Source: Candidatus Bathyarchaeota archaeon (GTDB lineage: Archaea; Thermoproteota; Bathyarchaeia; Bathyarchaeales; Bathycorpusculaceae). Taken from it: a stretch of DNA of 64,000 nt. How positions within the stretch are numbered: the stretch's first letter is position 1; every line of letters begins with the position of its first letter. The stretch spans positions 372,001-436,000 of the forward strand of contig JAOZHZ010000028.1 of assembly GCA_026014615.1 (NCBI GenBank), given 5' to 3'. The position numbers were made by a program, and so were the translations under genes. The notes below the pieces were generated by a model that saw only the letters and a list, made by a program, of their open reading frames with translations, did not search any database and was not told the DNA's origin. Positions 7,918-17,380 of this stretch are shown here, piece after piece.

Positions 7918-8928
7918 TTGTTCAAGGAGTTGACAAAAATCAGGGTTTTGCTTTTGTCTGAGCAGGAAATTGCTGAATTGTTGTCCATTGAAGAGGTTAT
8001 GAAGGCAGTGGAAAACGCTTTCAAAGAAAAAGCCTTAGGCTATACCCAAATGCCTCCAAAGGTTTACCTTAACTTCCCAAAATACAACGGCGATCTGCGC
8101 GCAATGCCCGCGTATCTGGAAAGGCTTGACGTGGCATCAGTTAAAATTGTGAATTGTCATCCAGAGAACCCCATTAAGTACGGCTTACCCACAGTCACGG
8201 CAACCGTGCTTCTTTTAGACCCGAAAACAGGGACCTTGCAAGCTGTAATGGGTGCAAAAAACATAACTGCTATGCGCACTGCTGCAGCGGGGGGAATAGC
8301 TGCGAAGTATCTTGCAAGGAAAAACTCCAAAACCGCCAGCTTCATCGGAGCAGGCGTACAAGCCCGTGCACAACTTGTAGCGCTTCTATCCGTATTTCCC
8401 ACGCTCGAAGAAATAAGAGTCTGTGACCTCTCACCCCAAACGGCACAATCATTTGCTTTAGAAACAAAAACCAAAGCCCCACACTGCAAAGTAGCGACCT
8501 TTGACAGTGAAGCAGAAGCCGTACGTGGCGCCGACATTGTTGTCACCACAACACCTTCAAGAAAACCGGTCGTTCAAGAGCCATGGGTTTTTGAAGGCAC
8601 ACATTTTAACTGTATTGGAGCTGACGCGCCCCTCAAAGAAGAAATAGACCCCGCAATCTTAAAGAAAGCAAAAATTGTGGTGGACGACTGGGAACAAGCC
8701 TCCCACAGCGGAGAACTCAACGTTCCCCTATCGCAAGGCATCTTGTCAAAGCAGGATGTGTGGGCGGAGCTATGCGAAGTGATAGCTGGAACCAAACAAG
8801 CCCGAACCTCAGAAACCGAAGTAACAGTGTTTGACTCAACAGGGCTCGCTATTCAGGATGCCGCCGTGGTTGATTTAGCCTACAAAAAAGCGGTACTGCA
8901 GAAAACTGGCTGCTACATAGACATTTAG
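7918..8928 (+). CDS. Ornithine cyclodeaminase / alanine dehydrogenase family (mu-crystallin) NAD(P)-dependent enzyme
   Basis: About 336 residues. The N-terminal substrate domain holds IEEVMKAVENAFKEK and the Lys-containing MPPKVYL. The segment ITAMRTAAAGGIAAKYLAR precedes the Rossmann motif SFIGAGVQARAQL, followed by ADIVVTTTPSRKPVV and the C-terminal domain with DSTGLAIQDAAVVDL. All are hallmarks of the OCD/mu-crystallin family. Archaeal members include an alanine dehydrogenase and ornithine cyclodeaminases; the substrate cannot be fixed here. The start is uncertain: TTG at 7918 or TTG at 7930, with AAGGAG lying between them. Confidence 0.88.
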   Translation: MFKELTKIRVLLLSEQEIAELLSIEEVMKAVENAFKEKALGYTQMPPKVYLNFPKYNGDLRAMPAYLERLDVASVKIVNCHPENPIKYGLPTVTATVLLLDPKTGTLQAVMGAKNITAMRTAAAGGIAAKYLARKNSKTASFIGAGVQARAQLVALLSVFPTLEEIRVCDLSPQTAQSFALETKTKAPHCKVATFDSEAEAVRGADIVVTTTPSRKPVVQEPWVFEGTHFNCIGADAPLKEEIDPAILKKAKIVVDDWEQASHSGELNVPLSQGILSKQDVWAELCEVIAGTKQARTSETEVTVFDSTGLAIQDAAVVDLAYKKAVLQKTGCYIDI

Positions 8929-9001
8929 ACATTTAAGCACTAAACGTTGGCAAGAACCGTGGGGCAACTCGCGTAAAAGCAGAAAAACAGGTGGGACGTT
9001 G

Positions 9002-9046
9002 TTTTTCAGTTATTTGTCTGACTCCGCTAAACTGAACGCCAGCGTT
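9002..9046. repeat. Decayed copy of the 3' end of the GYD-domain gene
   Basis: About 45 bases here match 10964-11010 at roughly 80 percent by eye. The latter stretch is the C-terminal coding end of the GYD-domain gene. Read on the minus strand this copy gives AFSLAES, resembling AFSLTEVKQITEK. No start or body of a second gene is present, so it is a relic. Confidence 0.45.
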
Positions 9047-9178
9047 GCTTTTTCTCTTTAGCGGCTTGATATTGAACAGCAACTTGTTTCTTAATGCTTA
9101 TATTTTTTGAAGGGGTACATAGAAACAATGGCGGATAGGTACCAACTACTGAGCGAAAACTTTGACTGGTGAACTGAA

Positions 9179-10723
9179 ATGGCGCCTAAAAAAACAAATC
9201 CTGTGGGATTTAGATGTGTCCTTCTGATGCTTATTCTCTTGTGTTTTGCTTTTACCTTACTACCTCAGTCAGTTCAAGCCATACCTGTCACCCAGACGAT
9301 AGCTGGCTTTAGAGCCCCGTTTGGGGTGACTGTAACTCCGAACGGCGAATACGTTTATGTCACAAACGAGGGCAACGATACAGTTTCAGTGATACGCACC
9401 TCTACCAACCAGGTGGTTGCAACGATACCTGTTGGCTACAACCCCGATGGAGTGGCAGTAACATCCGACGGCAAATATGCCTACGTTGCAAATGTCGGCA
9501 GTGATTCAGTTTCTGTAATAAACACGGCTACCAACACCGTAACTGCCACAATACCTGTTGGAGACGGACCTTTAACCGTGGCCATAACGCTCAATGATGC
9601 ATACGCGTATGTGCCAAATGAACACGGCCACTCGGTCTCAGTGATAGATACAGCCACCAATGAAGTAACGGCGACAGTGCCTGTTTTAAGTTATCCCGGT
9701 GCGGTGGCTGCAACTCCCAATGGTGAATATGTTTATGTCACCAATTTTGGCAGTGGCTCGGTTTCGGTGATAGATACCGCTACTAATACAGTTGCGGCAA
9801 CAGTACCTGTTGGAAGCGAACCTGCAGGTGTGGCAATAACTCCTAACGGCGCATATGCTTATGTTACGACTGAAGGATGCAACTCCGTTTCAGTTATAAA
9901 CACAACCACTAATACAGTAACGACGACGATAACCGTTGGATCCTGCCCTTTTGGCGTGGCAGCCGCTCCCAACGGCAAATATGTTTATGTCACCAATGAA
10001 TGCAGCAACTCGGTTTCGGTGATAGATACCGCTACCAATACGGTAACTGCGACAATCCCTGTTGGAACATTTCCTGACGCGGTAGCTGTAACTCCAAACG
10101 GAGCCTACCTTTATGTAACAAACGTCGCCAGCAACACAGTTTCTGTAGTTAACACATCAGTTAACACAGTGACGGCTGTGATATCTGTGGGAAACGATCC
10201 AAGCGGCGTAGCTGTAACGCCTAACGGCAAATACGCCTATGTCACTAACGTAAACAGCAATTCAGTTTCCGTAATTAACACAGCCACCTATACAGTAACT
10301 GCGACAATACCTGTCGAAAATGCACCTTTTTGGGTGGCTATCACGCCGAACGGTGAATATGCTTACGTCACAAACGCAGGCAGCAACTTGGTTTCGATAG
10401 TTAATACAGCCACAGGTTCGGTGGTTCAAACGGTGACTGTTGGAGCAGGTCCTTACGGGGTGGCGGTGACTCCCAATGGGTCACACGTTTATATTTCAAA
10501 TGACATCAGCGATACGGTCTGGGTGTTAAGCACTGGTATTAGTTCAGATGGGTCTTCAACTCAATCCACTCCAGCGTCCCCTACAGCTTCAGCAGCTGAA
10601 CCTTTGACTGCTCAGCTTAACCCAGACAGCCTCATGCTCTACGTGTTAGTCTTTGCTGTACTCGCCATAATAGTTGTTTTTTTAACGATACAAAAAAGAA
10701 AGAAACATCCCACCAACCCTTAA
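9179..10723 (+). CDS. Surface YVTN beta-propeller repeat protein
   Basis: A 514-residue exported protein. It has a signal peptide (hydrophobic residues about 13-35 ending QSVQA). Ten repeats of about 42 residues follow, each built on GVAVTPNGKYAYVTN then SVSVINTATNTVTATIPVG. A Ser/Thr-rich spacer leads to a C-terminal membrane helix (LYVLVFAVLAIIVVFLTI) and a basic stop-transfer tail. YVTN repeats fold as a beta-propeller and are common in archaeal surface-layer proteins, so a cell-surface role is likely. The repeats are close to one another in sequence, pointing to internal duplication. A TATA-like TTATATTTT lies about 80 bp upstream. Confidence 0.9.
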   Translation: MAPKKTNPVGFRCVLLMLILLCFAFTLLPQSVQAIPVTQTIAGFRAPFGVTVTPNGEYVYVTNEGNDTVSVIRTSTNQVVATIPVGYNPDGVAVTSDGKYAYVANVGSDSVSVINTATNTVTATIPVGDGPLTVAITLNDAYAYVPNEHGHSVSVIDTATNEVTATVPVLSYPGAVAATPNGEYVYVTNFGSGSVSVIDTATNTVAATVPVGSEPAGVAITPNGAYAYVTTEGCNSVSVINTTTNTVTTTITVGSCPFGVAAAPNGKYVYVTNECSNSVSVIDTATNTVTATIPVGTFPDAVAVTPNGAYLYVTNVASNTVSVVNTSVNTVTAVISVGNDPSGVAVTPNGKYAYVTNVNSNSVSVINTATYTVTATIPVENAPFWVAITPNGEYAYVTNAGSNLVSIVNTATGSVVQTVTVGAGPYGVAVTPNGSHVYISNDISDTVWVLSTGISSDGSSTQSTPASPTASAAEPLTAQLNPDSLMLYVLVFAVLAIIVVFLTIQKRKKHPTNP

Positions 10724-10955
10724 TCCACCCGCACTTCCATATTTGAGCCGTCACTCATGCCCCAGACAATTCTACTGTCTTCATGCTCGTTGTTTATGTT
10801 GCCACTTTTTGGTCCCGCGTGCAAAGAACGTCGTTGCTGGCAAGTGAGATTTTACAATCAGCAAAGCGTTCTCGTAAGCATCTTTTTCATAGCAAACAGT
10901 GACGCTGTTTCTCTAGCGGAGGCGCTATCAAAGGAGGAGAAAAAACAATCGGGGG

Positions 10956-11249
10956 TTAGGCTATTTTTTCTGTTATTTGTTTGACTTCTGTTAAGCTGAA
11001 CGCCCGTATTGTGGTTGTTTCTTGATTGCCCGTTTCTGCAACCGCTAAAATGAAGGCGGCAGCGGTGTAGTCATCGGGGAAGTCCACTTTCGCTATGGCG
11101 TCGTAGGGTCCAATTGTAAGGTTCCAATCTAACAGTTTTCCCCCAAACTTTTCCAACGTTTTATTTGCCGCTTTAACATCGTTATACAACGTTTTGGGGT
11201 TGCTTACGCCTTTTTGAGTGGCTTTCATCAAAACAATATACGTTGGCAC
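10956..11249 (-). CDS. GYD-domain protein
   Basis: With the GTG start at 11249 the product is 97 residues, beginning PTYIVLMKATQKGV. GGTGA lies a few bases upstream of that GTG; an ATG eight codons earlier is the alternative. The fold signature is GGKLLDWNLTIGPYDAIAKVDFPD, where GPYDA corresponds to the GYD motif, then AAAFILAVAETGN. GYD proteins are small ferredoxin-like alpha/beta proteins of unknown biochemical role. A relic of its 3' end lies near 9.0 kb. Confidence 0.8.
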   Translation of the reverse strand: MPTYIVLMKATQKGVSNPKTLYNDVKAANKTLEKFGGKLLDWNLTIGPYDAIAKVDFPDDYTAAAFILAVAETGNQETTTIRAFSLTEVKQITEKIA

Positions 11250-11643
11250 CTTCAACTCACCTTCACTGGTCAAAGAGTGATATAACGTTAGCTAAATGAT
11301 TGTTGCTTAAACGTACTTAAAAATCTGTTCAACCTTTCATTCTTGCGAGACGTTACTCAAGCAGATGGTAAAAACCGTTTTGTGAATACCATCATCATAC
11401 GATTTTCACTCTAGGTTAATCATTGGTTGAATAGTTGTGAGGGTGAGCTGGCTTTTTGCTGGGTATGCGTTTAGTTTTTCACAACTTTTATGAAAACTTC
11501 TCAACCACCTTTTTATTCCATAGTCAACATGTACTCTCAACGGTGAATTAAAATGGAAAAAACAGTTTCTCCCCAAAAAGGAGGTTACACCTGAAAACCC
11601 TTGGCGCAAAGTCAAGAAAAACTAAAACAAGGATGAAATAAAC
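11250..11643. promoter_or_regulatory. Divergent promoter region between GYD and TFS-like genes
   Basis: These 394 bases hold no convincing gene. On the plus strand TTTTTATT near 11508 is a plausible TATA box for the TFS-like gene, leaving a leader of about 110 nt. That leader contains a 13-codon ATG reading frame (11553-11594) behind GGTGA. On the minus strand AT-rich sequence near 11285-11330 could drive the GYD gene. Confidence 0.4.
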
Positions 11644-12054
11644 ATGTTAGAAAGTTCATTCCAAATCCTCGAAAGCGTAACCGAAACCCAAGAACTCCCA
11701 AGCATACGAAATGCAGTAGAGTTTTGTCCCAAATGCGGCAAACTACTCAAAATCACCAACCGAAAAGGCGCCCCCCTGCTTAGCTGCCCAAAATGCCGCT
11801 ACAAAAAACTGCTAAACCAAAACCAAACCGCCAAACACCGCATCCACCACGGCAGGCCCAGCGAAATCGCAGTCATAGCCAAAGATGAAGAATCATCCCT
11901 CAGACCACTGCCAACCGTGAACGTCATTTGCCCTACGTGCGGAAAAAGCGAAAGCGAAACGTGGGTTGTTGCATTAGGCGGCGAAGTTCCCTCTTCCACG
12001 GTTACCTTCTTCCGATGCACCAAATGCGGGAAGACCCGACGAGAAGTAGGATGA
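11644..12054 (+). CDS. TFS/RPB9-like zinc-ribbon transcription factor lacking the catalytic acids
   Basis: A 136-residue protein with two zinc ribbons. The N-terminal one uses C28, C31, C48 and C51 (FCPKCGKLL, SCPKCRY), as in TFS and RPB9. The C-terminal one uses C96, C99, C125 and C128 (CPTCGKSESETW, FFRCTKCGKTRRE), as in TFS/TFIIS. In TFS the loop before the last knuckle carries RSADE, whose Asp-Glu stimulates transcript cleavage by RNA polymerase. Here it reads GGEVPSSTVTFF, so the DE pair is missing. Such paralogues may inhibit RNA polymerase instead, as reported for TFS4 in Sulfolobus. Confidence 0.8.
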   Translation: MLESSFQILESVTETQELPSIRNAVEFCPKCGKLLKITNRKGAPLLSCPKCRYKKLLNQNQTAKHRIHHGRPSEIAVIAKDEESSLRPLPTVNVICPTCGKSESETWVVALGGEVPSSTVTFFRCTKCGKTRREVG

Positions 12055-12133
12055 ACCAACCTAAAAAATGATTAACCACAGCAAAAAGTGAACGCAGTAC
12101 ACACTGCATTAGAAAATAAGTGATTCCATCTTC

Positions 12134-12165
12134 GGGGGCAATCTGCTTAAAAAAGCAGAACCCCC
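12134..12165. terminator. Long stem-loop downstream of TFS-like gene
   Basis: GGGGG at 12134-12138 pairs with CCCCC at 12161-12165, and TCTGCTT at 12142-12148 pairs with AAGCAGA at 12153-12159 around an AAAA loop. It begins 80 bases after the TFS-like stop. There is no T-run, so it may be an RNA-stabilising 3' structure. The rest of the 12055-12377 gap shows nothing recognisable. Confidence 0.4.
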
Positions 12166-12377
12166 TCAACCACCCAAACGGCGGTTTTCTCTAAATTTCA
12201 ACTTGCCAAAGATGCTCAACCATCTACCGCATAGGACAAGTTTAAGAACCAAAATCAGCGCACCCATACACTTTGAAGGCATAGGTATTTTCCTGAGGAA
12301 AAAATAAGGTACTCTTAAATGCTATTCCGCATGTGAACGTCGCTCTGGGCCATCAGTTAGAAAACCCATTTTTGCAG

Positions 12378-13744
12378 TTAACTTTTGCTGTCGTGGCTTG
12401 AGTTTGCTGTGGAACTGGTGGATGGGCGATTTTTGTTTTTCTTTGCAAAATACACCGTTATGGCGGCAAAGGCAATTGTTGTGGCGGCAAAAAGGCACAT
12501 TAAATAGGGGTGGGTGGATAAATTGTCTATGCGGTTCTGCTTTGTGTTCAGTTCTCCGTTTTTGATTTCAAGCTCATGGTTTGCAGAATTCAAGGCTATG
12601 CTCATAGACTCAATTTCAGCCTTCACCGCATTGCACTCCGTGTTTAACTGGGCATAATTGCTTTGGAGCAAACTATAGTTTGCCAACAAGCCGTCATAGG
12701 CGCTTGATAATTCGTTGTATGAAAAATTTAAGGCGTTGAAGTTGTCTTCGAGGACGTTTTGTTCGGTTTGAAGCTTGCTATAATTTTCTTGCAGCAAGGT
12801 ATACTCCGTCGTTGTGGAAGTGAAGTTAGCGAACAACTTGTCGTGTTCTGTCTGCAAGGCATCCAACTCTGCCGCCGACGCCTTGAGGTCAACTAAGCGT
12901 GCCTCATAGTCAGCCTGTAACCTATAGTATGTTTCATTGAGGCTTCGGTACTCAACCAGCAAGTTTTCATAATAATATGCAGACTCACCTCTGGGAACAT
13001 AATCCCCGGCAAATTTATTAGACAAGTACATTCTCCATTGGTCTTCAAACTGAAGCGGCGAAATCCCGAAAACATCAGGGATGGCAGCTTCAAACGTGGG
13101 TGCTCTACTTTTAATTAAATCAATCACCTTTTGCTGTCCAAAGGTTTCGTACATAAACTCCACGATGTAATTCCCCACGAATAAGGTTCATCAACGGTGA
13201 AGTCGCCGCCTTGCACGGCTTCCCTCACGTTTTTCTCATAACTGGACAGAAAATTTCCACTTATATACTCGGCAAGTCCTTGACTAAACCAGCCCGCTGA
13301 ATCCTTGTACCCATAGGGCTTTGAATACAAGTCGTAATAGACTGGTGCATGTACGTATTCGTGGTTTAGAATTCTTCTGAAGGGGTCACCCAGCTTTTCG
13401 AATCCTCCCCAACTTCCTGTCCAAGAGGGTTTTAGGATGTGGATAGTTGCACTGGAAGAGCCAGCATAGATAACTGCGTTTCGCCCAAGTTCTTCCGTGC
13501 CTGTATAGATGTGGATGACCACTTTGAAAGGCAAAGAATGCGGGTACTTTTCTAAAGTGATGTTTCGGACAAGCAAAGCTGTTTCCAGAGTCACGTCTGC
13601 GTCTGCTTCGTAGCCTGGATGATATTTGACGACGAAATATTCATTTTCTTTGCTCAACCAATCGTTCGATTCAGCGGAAACTGCTTGAATTGATACACAC
13701 ATGAAAACTATTAACAGGAGGCAGATTAGACTCTTCGCTTTCAT
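12378..13744 (-). pseudogene. Secreted/membrane HExxH peptidase with coiled coil, frameshifted
   Basis: Two overlapping frames form one gene. The first starts at the ATG of MKAKSLICLLLIVFMC (signal peptide) and carries HEYVH followed by GLAEYISGN. This is the HExxH...E zinc pattern of gluzincin (peptidase MA-like) enzymes. At about 13173-13176, in a CCCC run, the frame shifts by one base. The second frame continues NYIVEFMYETFGQQKVI through the end of the catalytic domain, then a coiled coil of about 110 residues and a C-terminal membrane helix (CLFAATTIAFAAITVYF). Restoring one G on the coding strand rejoins the protein, so this may be a sequencing error in an intact gene. Confidence 0.75.
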
Positions 13745-14044
13745 CCCTTCTTCACATCCAAGTTTAAGCGCATGTGTTCCTCTAACCTTAAATATGTTCA
13801 CCTTTAGGTACCCTCTTGAAGGTTCACCAACAGAATAAAACAACACATACACGAGGTGCCTAAAACGTCAATGCGCTTTTGATTAGGGTGTTGCTCTGAT
13901 GTTTGCGCCTCAGAACAAGTATTGCTTTAAATCACCTAGCAGAAAAAACCACTTCTCTGCATCTTAACGTGCAATTGTCATCACAGGCGCCCATACAAAC
14001 CCAGAATAAGGCACGCTGAAAAATAAACCTGAACCCGCCCGAGT

Positions 14045-14293
14045 TCATGGCAAACTGCTTTCGGCTTTTTTCAAATCCACCAAAACGTTGTGGAGAACAG
14101 TGATGTTTTTGTTTATCTGCCGTTTTCTTTCCGCATACGATGCCTCAGTCATGTTGCCGTACATGTGGTCCAGTTCGGCGCAGCGTAGGTACGCCTCTAC
14201 GTTGGCGATGCGGGTTTCAAGGCGTGTAAATATGGTCTTAAGCTCTTGGGTTAGCGTATCGATTTTCTCAAAGGTCGGCGTATCCTCTTCCAT
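14045..14293 (-). CDS. Small coiled-coil protein of unknown function
   Basis: 82 residues, almost entirely helical: TFEKIDTLTQELKTIFTRLE then ETRIANVEAYLRCAELDH. The segment MYGNMTEASYAERKRQINK resembles SHOCT-like short helical motifs in spacing (leucine-rich helix, Gly turn, EY-type helix). There are no Cys pairs, signal peptide or membrane segment. A partner-binding role is plausible. The flanking gaps (13745-14044 and 14294-14552) show no other gene. Confidence 0.6.
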   Translation of the reverse strand: MEEDTPTFEKIDTLTQELKTIFTRLETRIANVEAYLRCAELDHMYGNMTEASYAERKRQINKNITVLHNVLVDLKKAESSLP

Positions 14294-14552
14294 ATTTAAT
14301 TCTCGCCCGTGAAATCCTTCTCAAACAAAGAGAACGGTGGTCTGTTAGTTATAATGTGCAACTTAATTCTTAAAACTTTACGATAAAACACTTTAATTCA
14401 TATTTGAGTGTATGTAACAATTTCTCTTTTGCATAAATTGAGGGATTCTGTGTCTGAACCCGTTCCTGAAGTACAGGAAGCTTTGAGGCGGAAACGTCAT
14501 CTGCCAAATCAGACCGCAAAACCACAGTAACTTAGGTTAAAGAACCTCTGCG

Positions 14553-15763
14553 TTATTTTTTGTGTAAAAGGTTCTTAAACAGCTGTAACCAATCCGAAAC
14601 CAGTCGGGTAATTAGAAAGTTCTTGGTGGCATGCTCTTTTCCAGCTTTGCCCATTCGTTTTCTGAGTTCTTCATCTTTTAGAAGTTTCAGAATGCTTTTG
14701 CTGAACCCAGCATAATCTTCAGGGTCATGCAGAAAACCATTTTGTCCGTCAATGACTTGGGTTGGGATTCCGCCCACGTTTGAAGCAACCACCGGTGTTC
14801 CCTTGTGGAGCGCTTCGGAGACAGTTAATCCGAAACCTCCTTAAGTGACTTTTGAATAACCACCGACGACTCTCTTTGTAGGCAATTAACCAAAAAATCG
14901 TTTTCCATTAGAACCAGTTTGATGTCGTTTTCATACATAGATCTCTGCGCTTTCTTCTGTACCTGCTGAACTGTATTCTGCCCTTCGGGGTCATCAGAGG
15001 CAAGAGAGCCAAGAAGTACAAGTTGGCAGTCAACTTTTTCTCTAACCATGTGAAAAACATCTAAAACTCCCATTGGATCCTTCCATTTGTCAAACCGCGA
15101 AACCTGCGTAATTACAGGTCGGCTCCTGTCGACGTCATATTTTTGCATATATTTGTCAATGTCTTCCTCGGAGACTTCCTTGTTTTTCGGGGACAACGGG
15201 TCTATTGCAGGATAAACCACGCTTTGAGGAACCGAAAGGTACTGTTTGTATTTCTCAAGAGAAACCACAGAATGATCATATTTGGCTATGAACTGACTAA
15301 GATAATTCCAAACTTGCTGATTCGGCGATGACAAGTTTACATGGCACTCGAAAACCCACTGCTGCTTTTTGTTGTAAAAGTCAATTAAAGGCAACGGCTG
15401 AGGGTCATGAACCATTACAAGGTCATGCTCGATGTGAGTAAAAACGGAAAACCGCCTATCAATCCCATAATAGATACTCTTTTTCTGTTCAGACAAGTTG
15501 ATTTTTTCGCCCTGCAAGGCGTTATAAAATTTTTTGGTGATGGTGAAAAAATCGGGGCTTCCATGTAAAATTCGCCACCCGACCTCTAAACCTAACTCGT
15601 TAAGCAGAATCACTGCGCTGTCCAAGATTTCTGCTACGCCACCACCTTGGTAGGTTGAGTTTATACAAACAATGTGGCTTCCAGAAAGTTTGTCCGCCTT
15701 CTAATGGATGCTGTTAAGGACATTTTCATCCACAATTTCATTGTAGTCTTTCAAAAAGCCCAT
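14553..15763 (-). pseudogene. treT: Decayed trehalose glycosyltransferring synthase-like GT4 enzyme
   Basis: Conceptual translation from the ATG at 15763 gives the TreT layout: MGFLKDYNEIVDENVLNSI, an in-frame TAG at 15701-15703, then HIVCINSTYQGGGVAEILDS, VMVHDPQPLPLIDF, CHVNLSSPN and QVSRFDKWKDPMGVLDVF. At about 14837 one base is lost in the AAGGAGG context, separating SLKE from GFGLTVSEALHKGTPVV, the nucleotide-sugar binding and catalytic segment. The last part (ASNVGGIPTQVIDGQNGFL) is intact. TreT makes trehalose from NDP-glucose and glucose. With both a nonsense codon and a frameshift, this is likely real decay. TAG is an ordinary stop elsewhere in the window. Confidence 0.82.
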
Positions 15764-16024
15764 ATATCCAAATAGTTTTTTCCGCTTTTAAGTATTATAG
15801 AGAAAGAAACTAACAGTTTTATTAACGACTATTTGCCCGTTTTGTTTTAAGCTACATATGTAGCAGAAAATTTCTTTGCTTCTCACATGTGTAAGTATCC
15901 TATTAAATACCACGAATGCGTAAATGCCCTTTCGCCCATTTTCCGTAACAACTTGAAACTACACTGCTGATGAACAATCTTTTTAGCGCGCACAACATAA
16001 GTTCTTAGTCTGCAGGGGAAACCG

Positions 16025-17380
16025 TTGACACAAACCAAAACCAACGCTAAACAGCACATGCACATAGGCTTTGACGACACAGACTCGACAAGACAAGGCT
16101 GCACCACGTACGTCGCTGCATTACTTATTGAGGCGTTGGAGAAGCTCGGCGTTACGTTTCTGGATTACCCTCGGCTTGTCAGGCTTAACCCGAATGTGCC
16201 GTGGAAAACCCGTGGAAACGGTGCCCTCTGCCTGAGCATTGAATACGACCCAGAGTTGGCGCCTGAAATCAAAGAAACCACCATGGACTTAGTTGAATCG
16301 CAGTCGGATTTGAGTTGGAAAGGCACTGACCCCGGAATCGTCTTCCTAAACGCCAAAATAGTCCCACAGGAAATCACAGCGTTCGCCAAGCGGGCAGAAA
16401 CAGGTATCGTGACCCTCAAAGAGGCTTTGCAGTTAATCAAAAAGTCTCACGCTGAAGCCTTGGGGTACAACACACAACGCGGTATAATCGGCTCTTTGGC
16501 ATGCATAGGCGAGACGCTACCCCACGATTACACTTACGAGCTTATTGCGTATCGTAAACCCGAAAATCGGGGCTCCAAACGCCGCGTAGACGAAGAATCT
16601 ATCTTCCAAATGGATACCACTCTGCAGCCCTACACGTTCAACAATGTGGATGCGGAAACGCGCCGTGTAATTATTACGCCTCGCGGACCCGACCCTATCC
16701 TGTTCGGCATCAGAGGCGAAAACGCAGAAATCGTCAAGCAGGCTTTTGGCATGGTGAAGTCGTTGGAGCCTGTGGAGCGGTGGGTGATTTTTCGCAGTAA
16801 TCAAGGCACCGACATGCACCTCAAACCCGTAACGCGCCTTAGCGAAGTGCAGCCTTACAGCAGCATCGTAGCCAAAGGCACCGTAAGCCGAAACCCAGAA
16901 ATCGTTCCCGTCCGTCACGTAATTTTTGGCATCAAAGACCAAACCGCCGAAGTGGACTGCGCGGCGTATGAGCCAACGGGTGAGCTTCGTAAAATTGCGC
17001 GGGAACTGGTGGTTGGCGACGAAATTGAGGTTTATGGTGCGGTTCGCAAGCCGCAGGCGGGTAAGCCGTTGACGGTGAACTTGGAAAAAATCCGTGTACT
17101 CAAGTTAACGCGGCAAAGTCAAACTCAGAACCCAGTGTGCCCCAACTGTGGCAAACGGCTAAAATCTATGGGCAAAAACCAAGGGTTCCGATGCGAAAGG
17201 TGCAAAACAAGATTCTCAGACCTCAAAAAAACCGCCGTCGCCCAAGAGCGCAGCGTGAAGGCGGGGTTGTATGTGACTTCTACTCGTTCACAGCGCCACG
17301 TAACCAAGCCGTTGAGGCGTTATGGGCTGGAAAAACAAGGCGAAAACGCAGGTGAGCTGGTCGCTGGATGGCATTCTTAG
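16025..17380 (+). CDS. tiaS: tRNA(Ile2) 2-agmatinylcytidine synthetase
   Basis: TiaS attaches agmatine to C34 of the isoleucine CAU tRNA so that it reads AUA only; it is an archaeal enzyme. The conserved N-terminal HIGFDDTDSTRQGCTTYVA is present, followed by RLVRLNPNVPWKTRGNGA and ALGYNTQRGIIGSLA. An OB-fold region (YSSIVAKGTVSRNPEIV) follows. A C-terminal zinc ribbon has CPNCGKRL and CERCKTRF. The TTG start is preceded by GCAGGGG; ATG at 16058, just before HIGFDDTDS, is an alternative. At 451 residues it is of normal length. Confidence 0.93.
   Translation: MTQTKTNAKQHMHIGFDDTDSTRQGCTTYVAALLIEALEKLGVTFLDYPRLVRLNPNVPWKTRGNGALCLSIEYDPELAPEIKETTMDLVESQSDLSWKGTDPGIVFLNAKIVPQEITAFAKRAETGIVTLKEALQLIKKSHAEALGYNTQRGIIGSLACIGETLPHDYTYELIAYRKPENRGSKRRVDEESIFQMDTTLQPYTFNNVDAETRRVIITPRGPDPILFGIRGENAEIVKQAFGMVKSLEPVERWVIFRSNQGTDMHLKPVTRLSEVQPYSSIVAKGTVSRNPEIVPVRHVIFGIKDQTAEVDCAAYEPTGELRKIARELVVGDEIEVYGAVRKPQAGKPLTVNLEKIRVLKLTRQSQTQNPVCPNCGKRLKSMGKNQGFRCERCKTRFSDLKKTAVAQERSVKAGLYVTSTRSQRHVTKPLRRYGLEKQGENAGELVAGWHS

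Noticed and set aside
10757..10984. 75-codon plus-strand frame after the YVTN gene
   Set aside because: No protein-like pattern or ribosome-binding site, and its end overlaps the antisense GYD gene.
15701..15703. TAG in treT as a possible pyrrolysine codon
   Set aside because: A second lesion breaks the same gene and TAG terminates several intact genes here, so decay is simpler.
15950..16020. CTGATGA and GTCTGC resembling C/D box sRNA motifs upstream of tiaS
   Set aside because: The C box is imperfect and there is no proper D box, C' or D' spacing.
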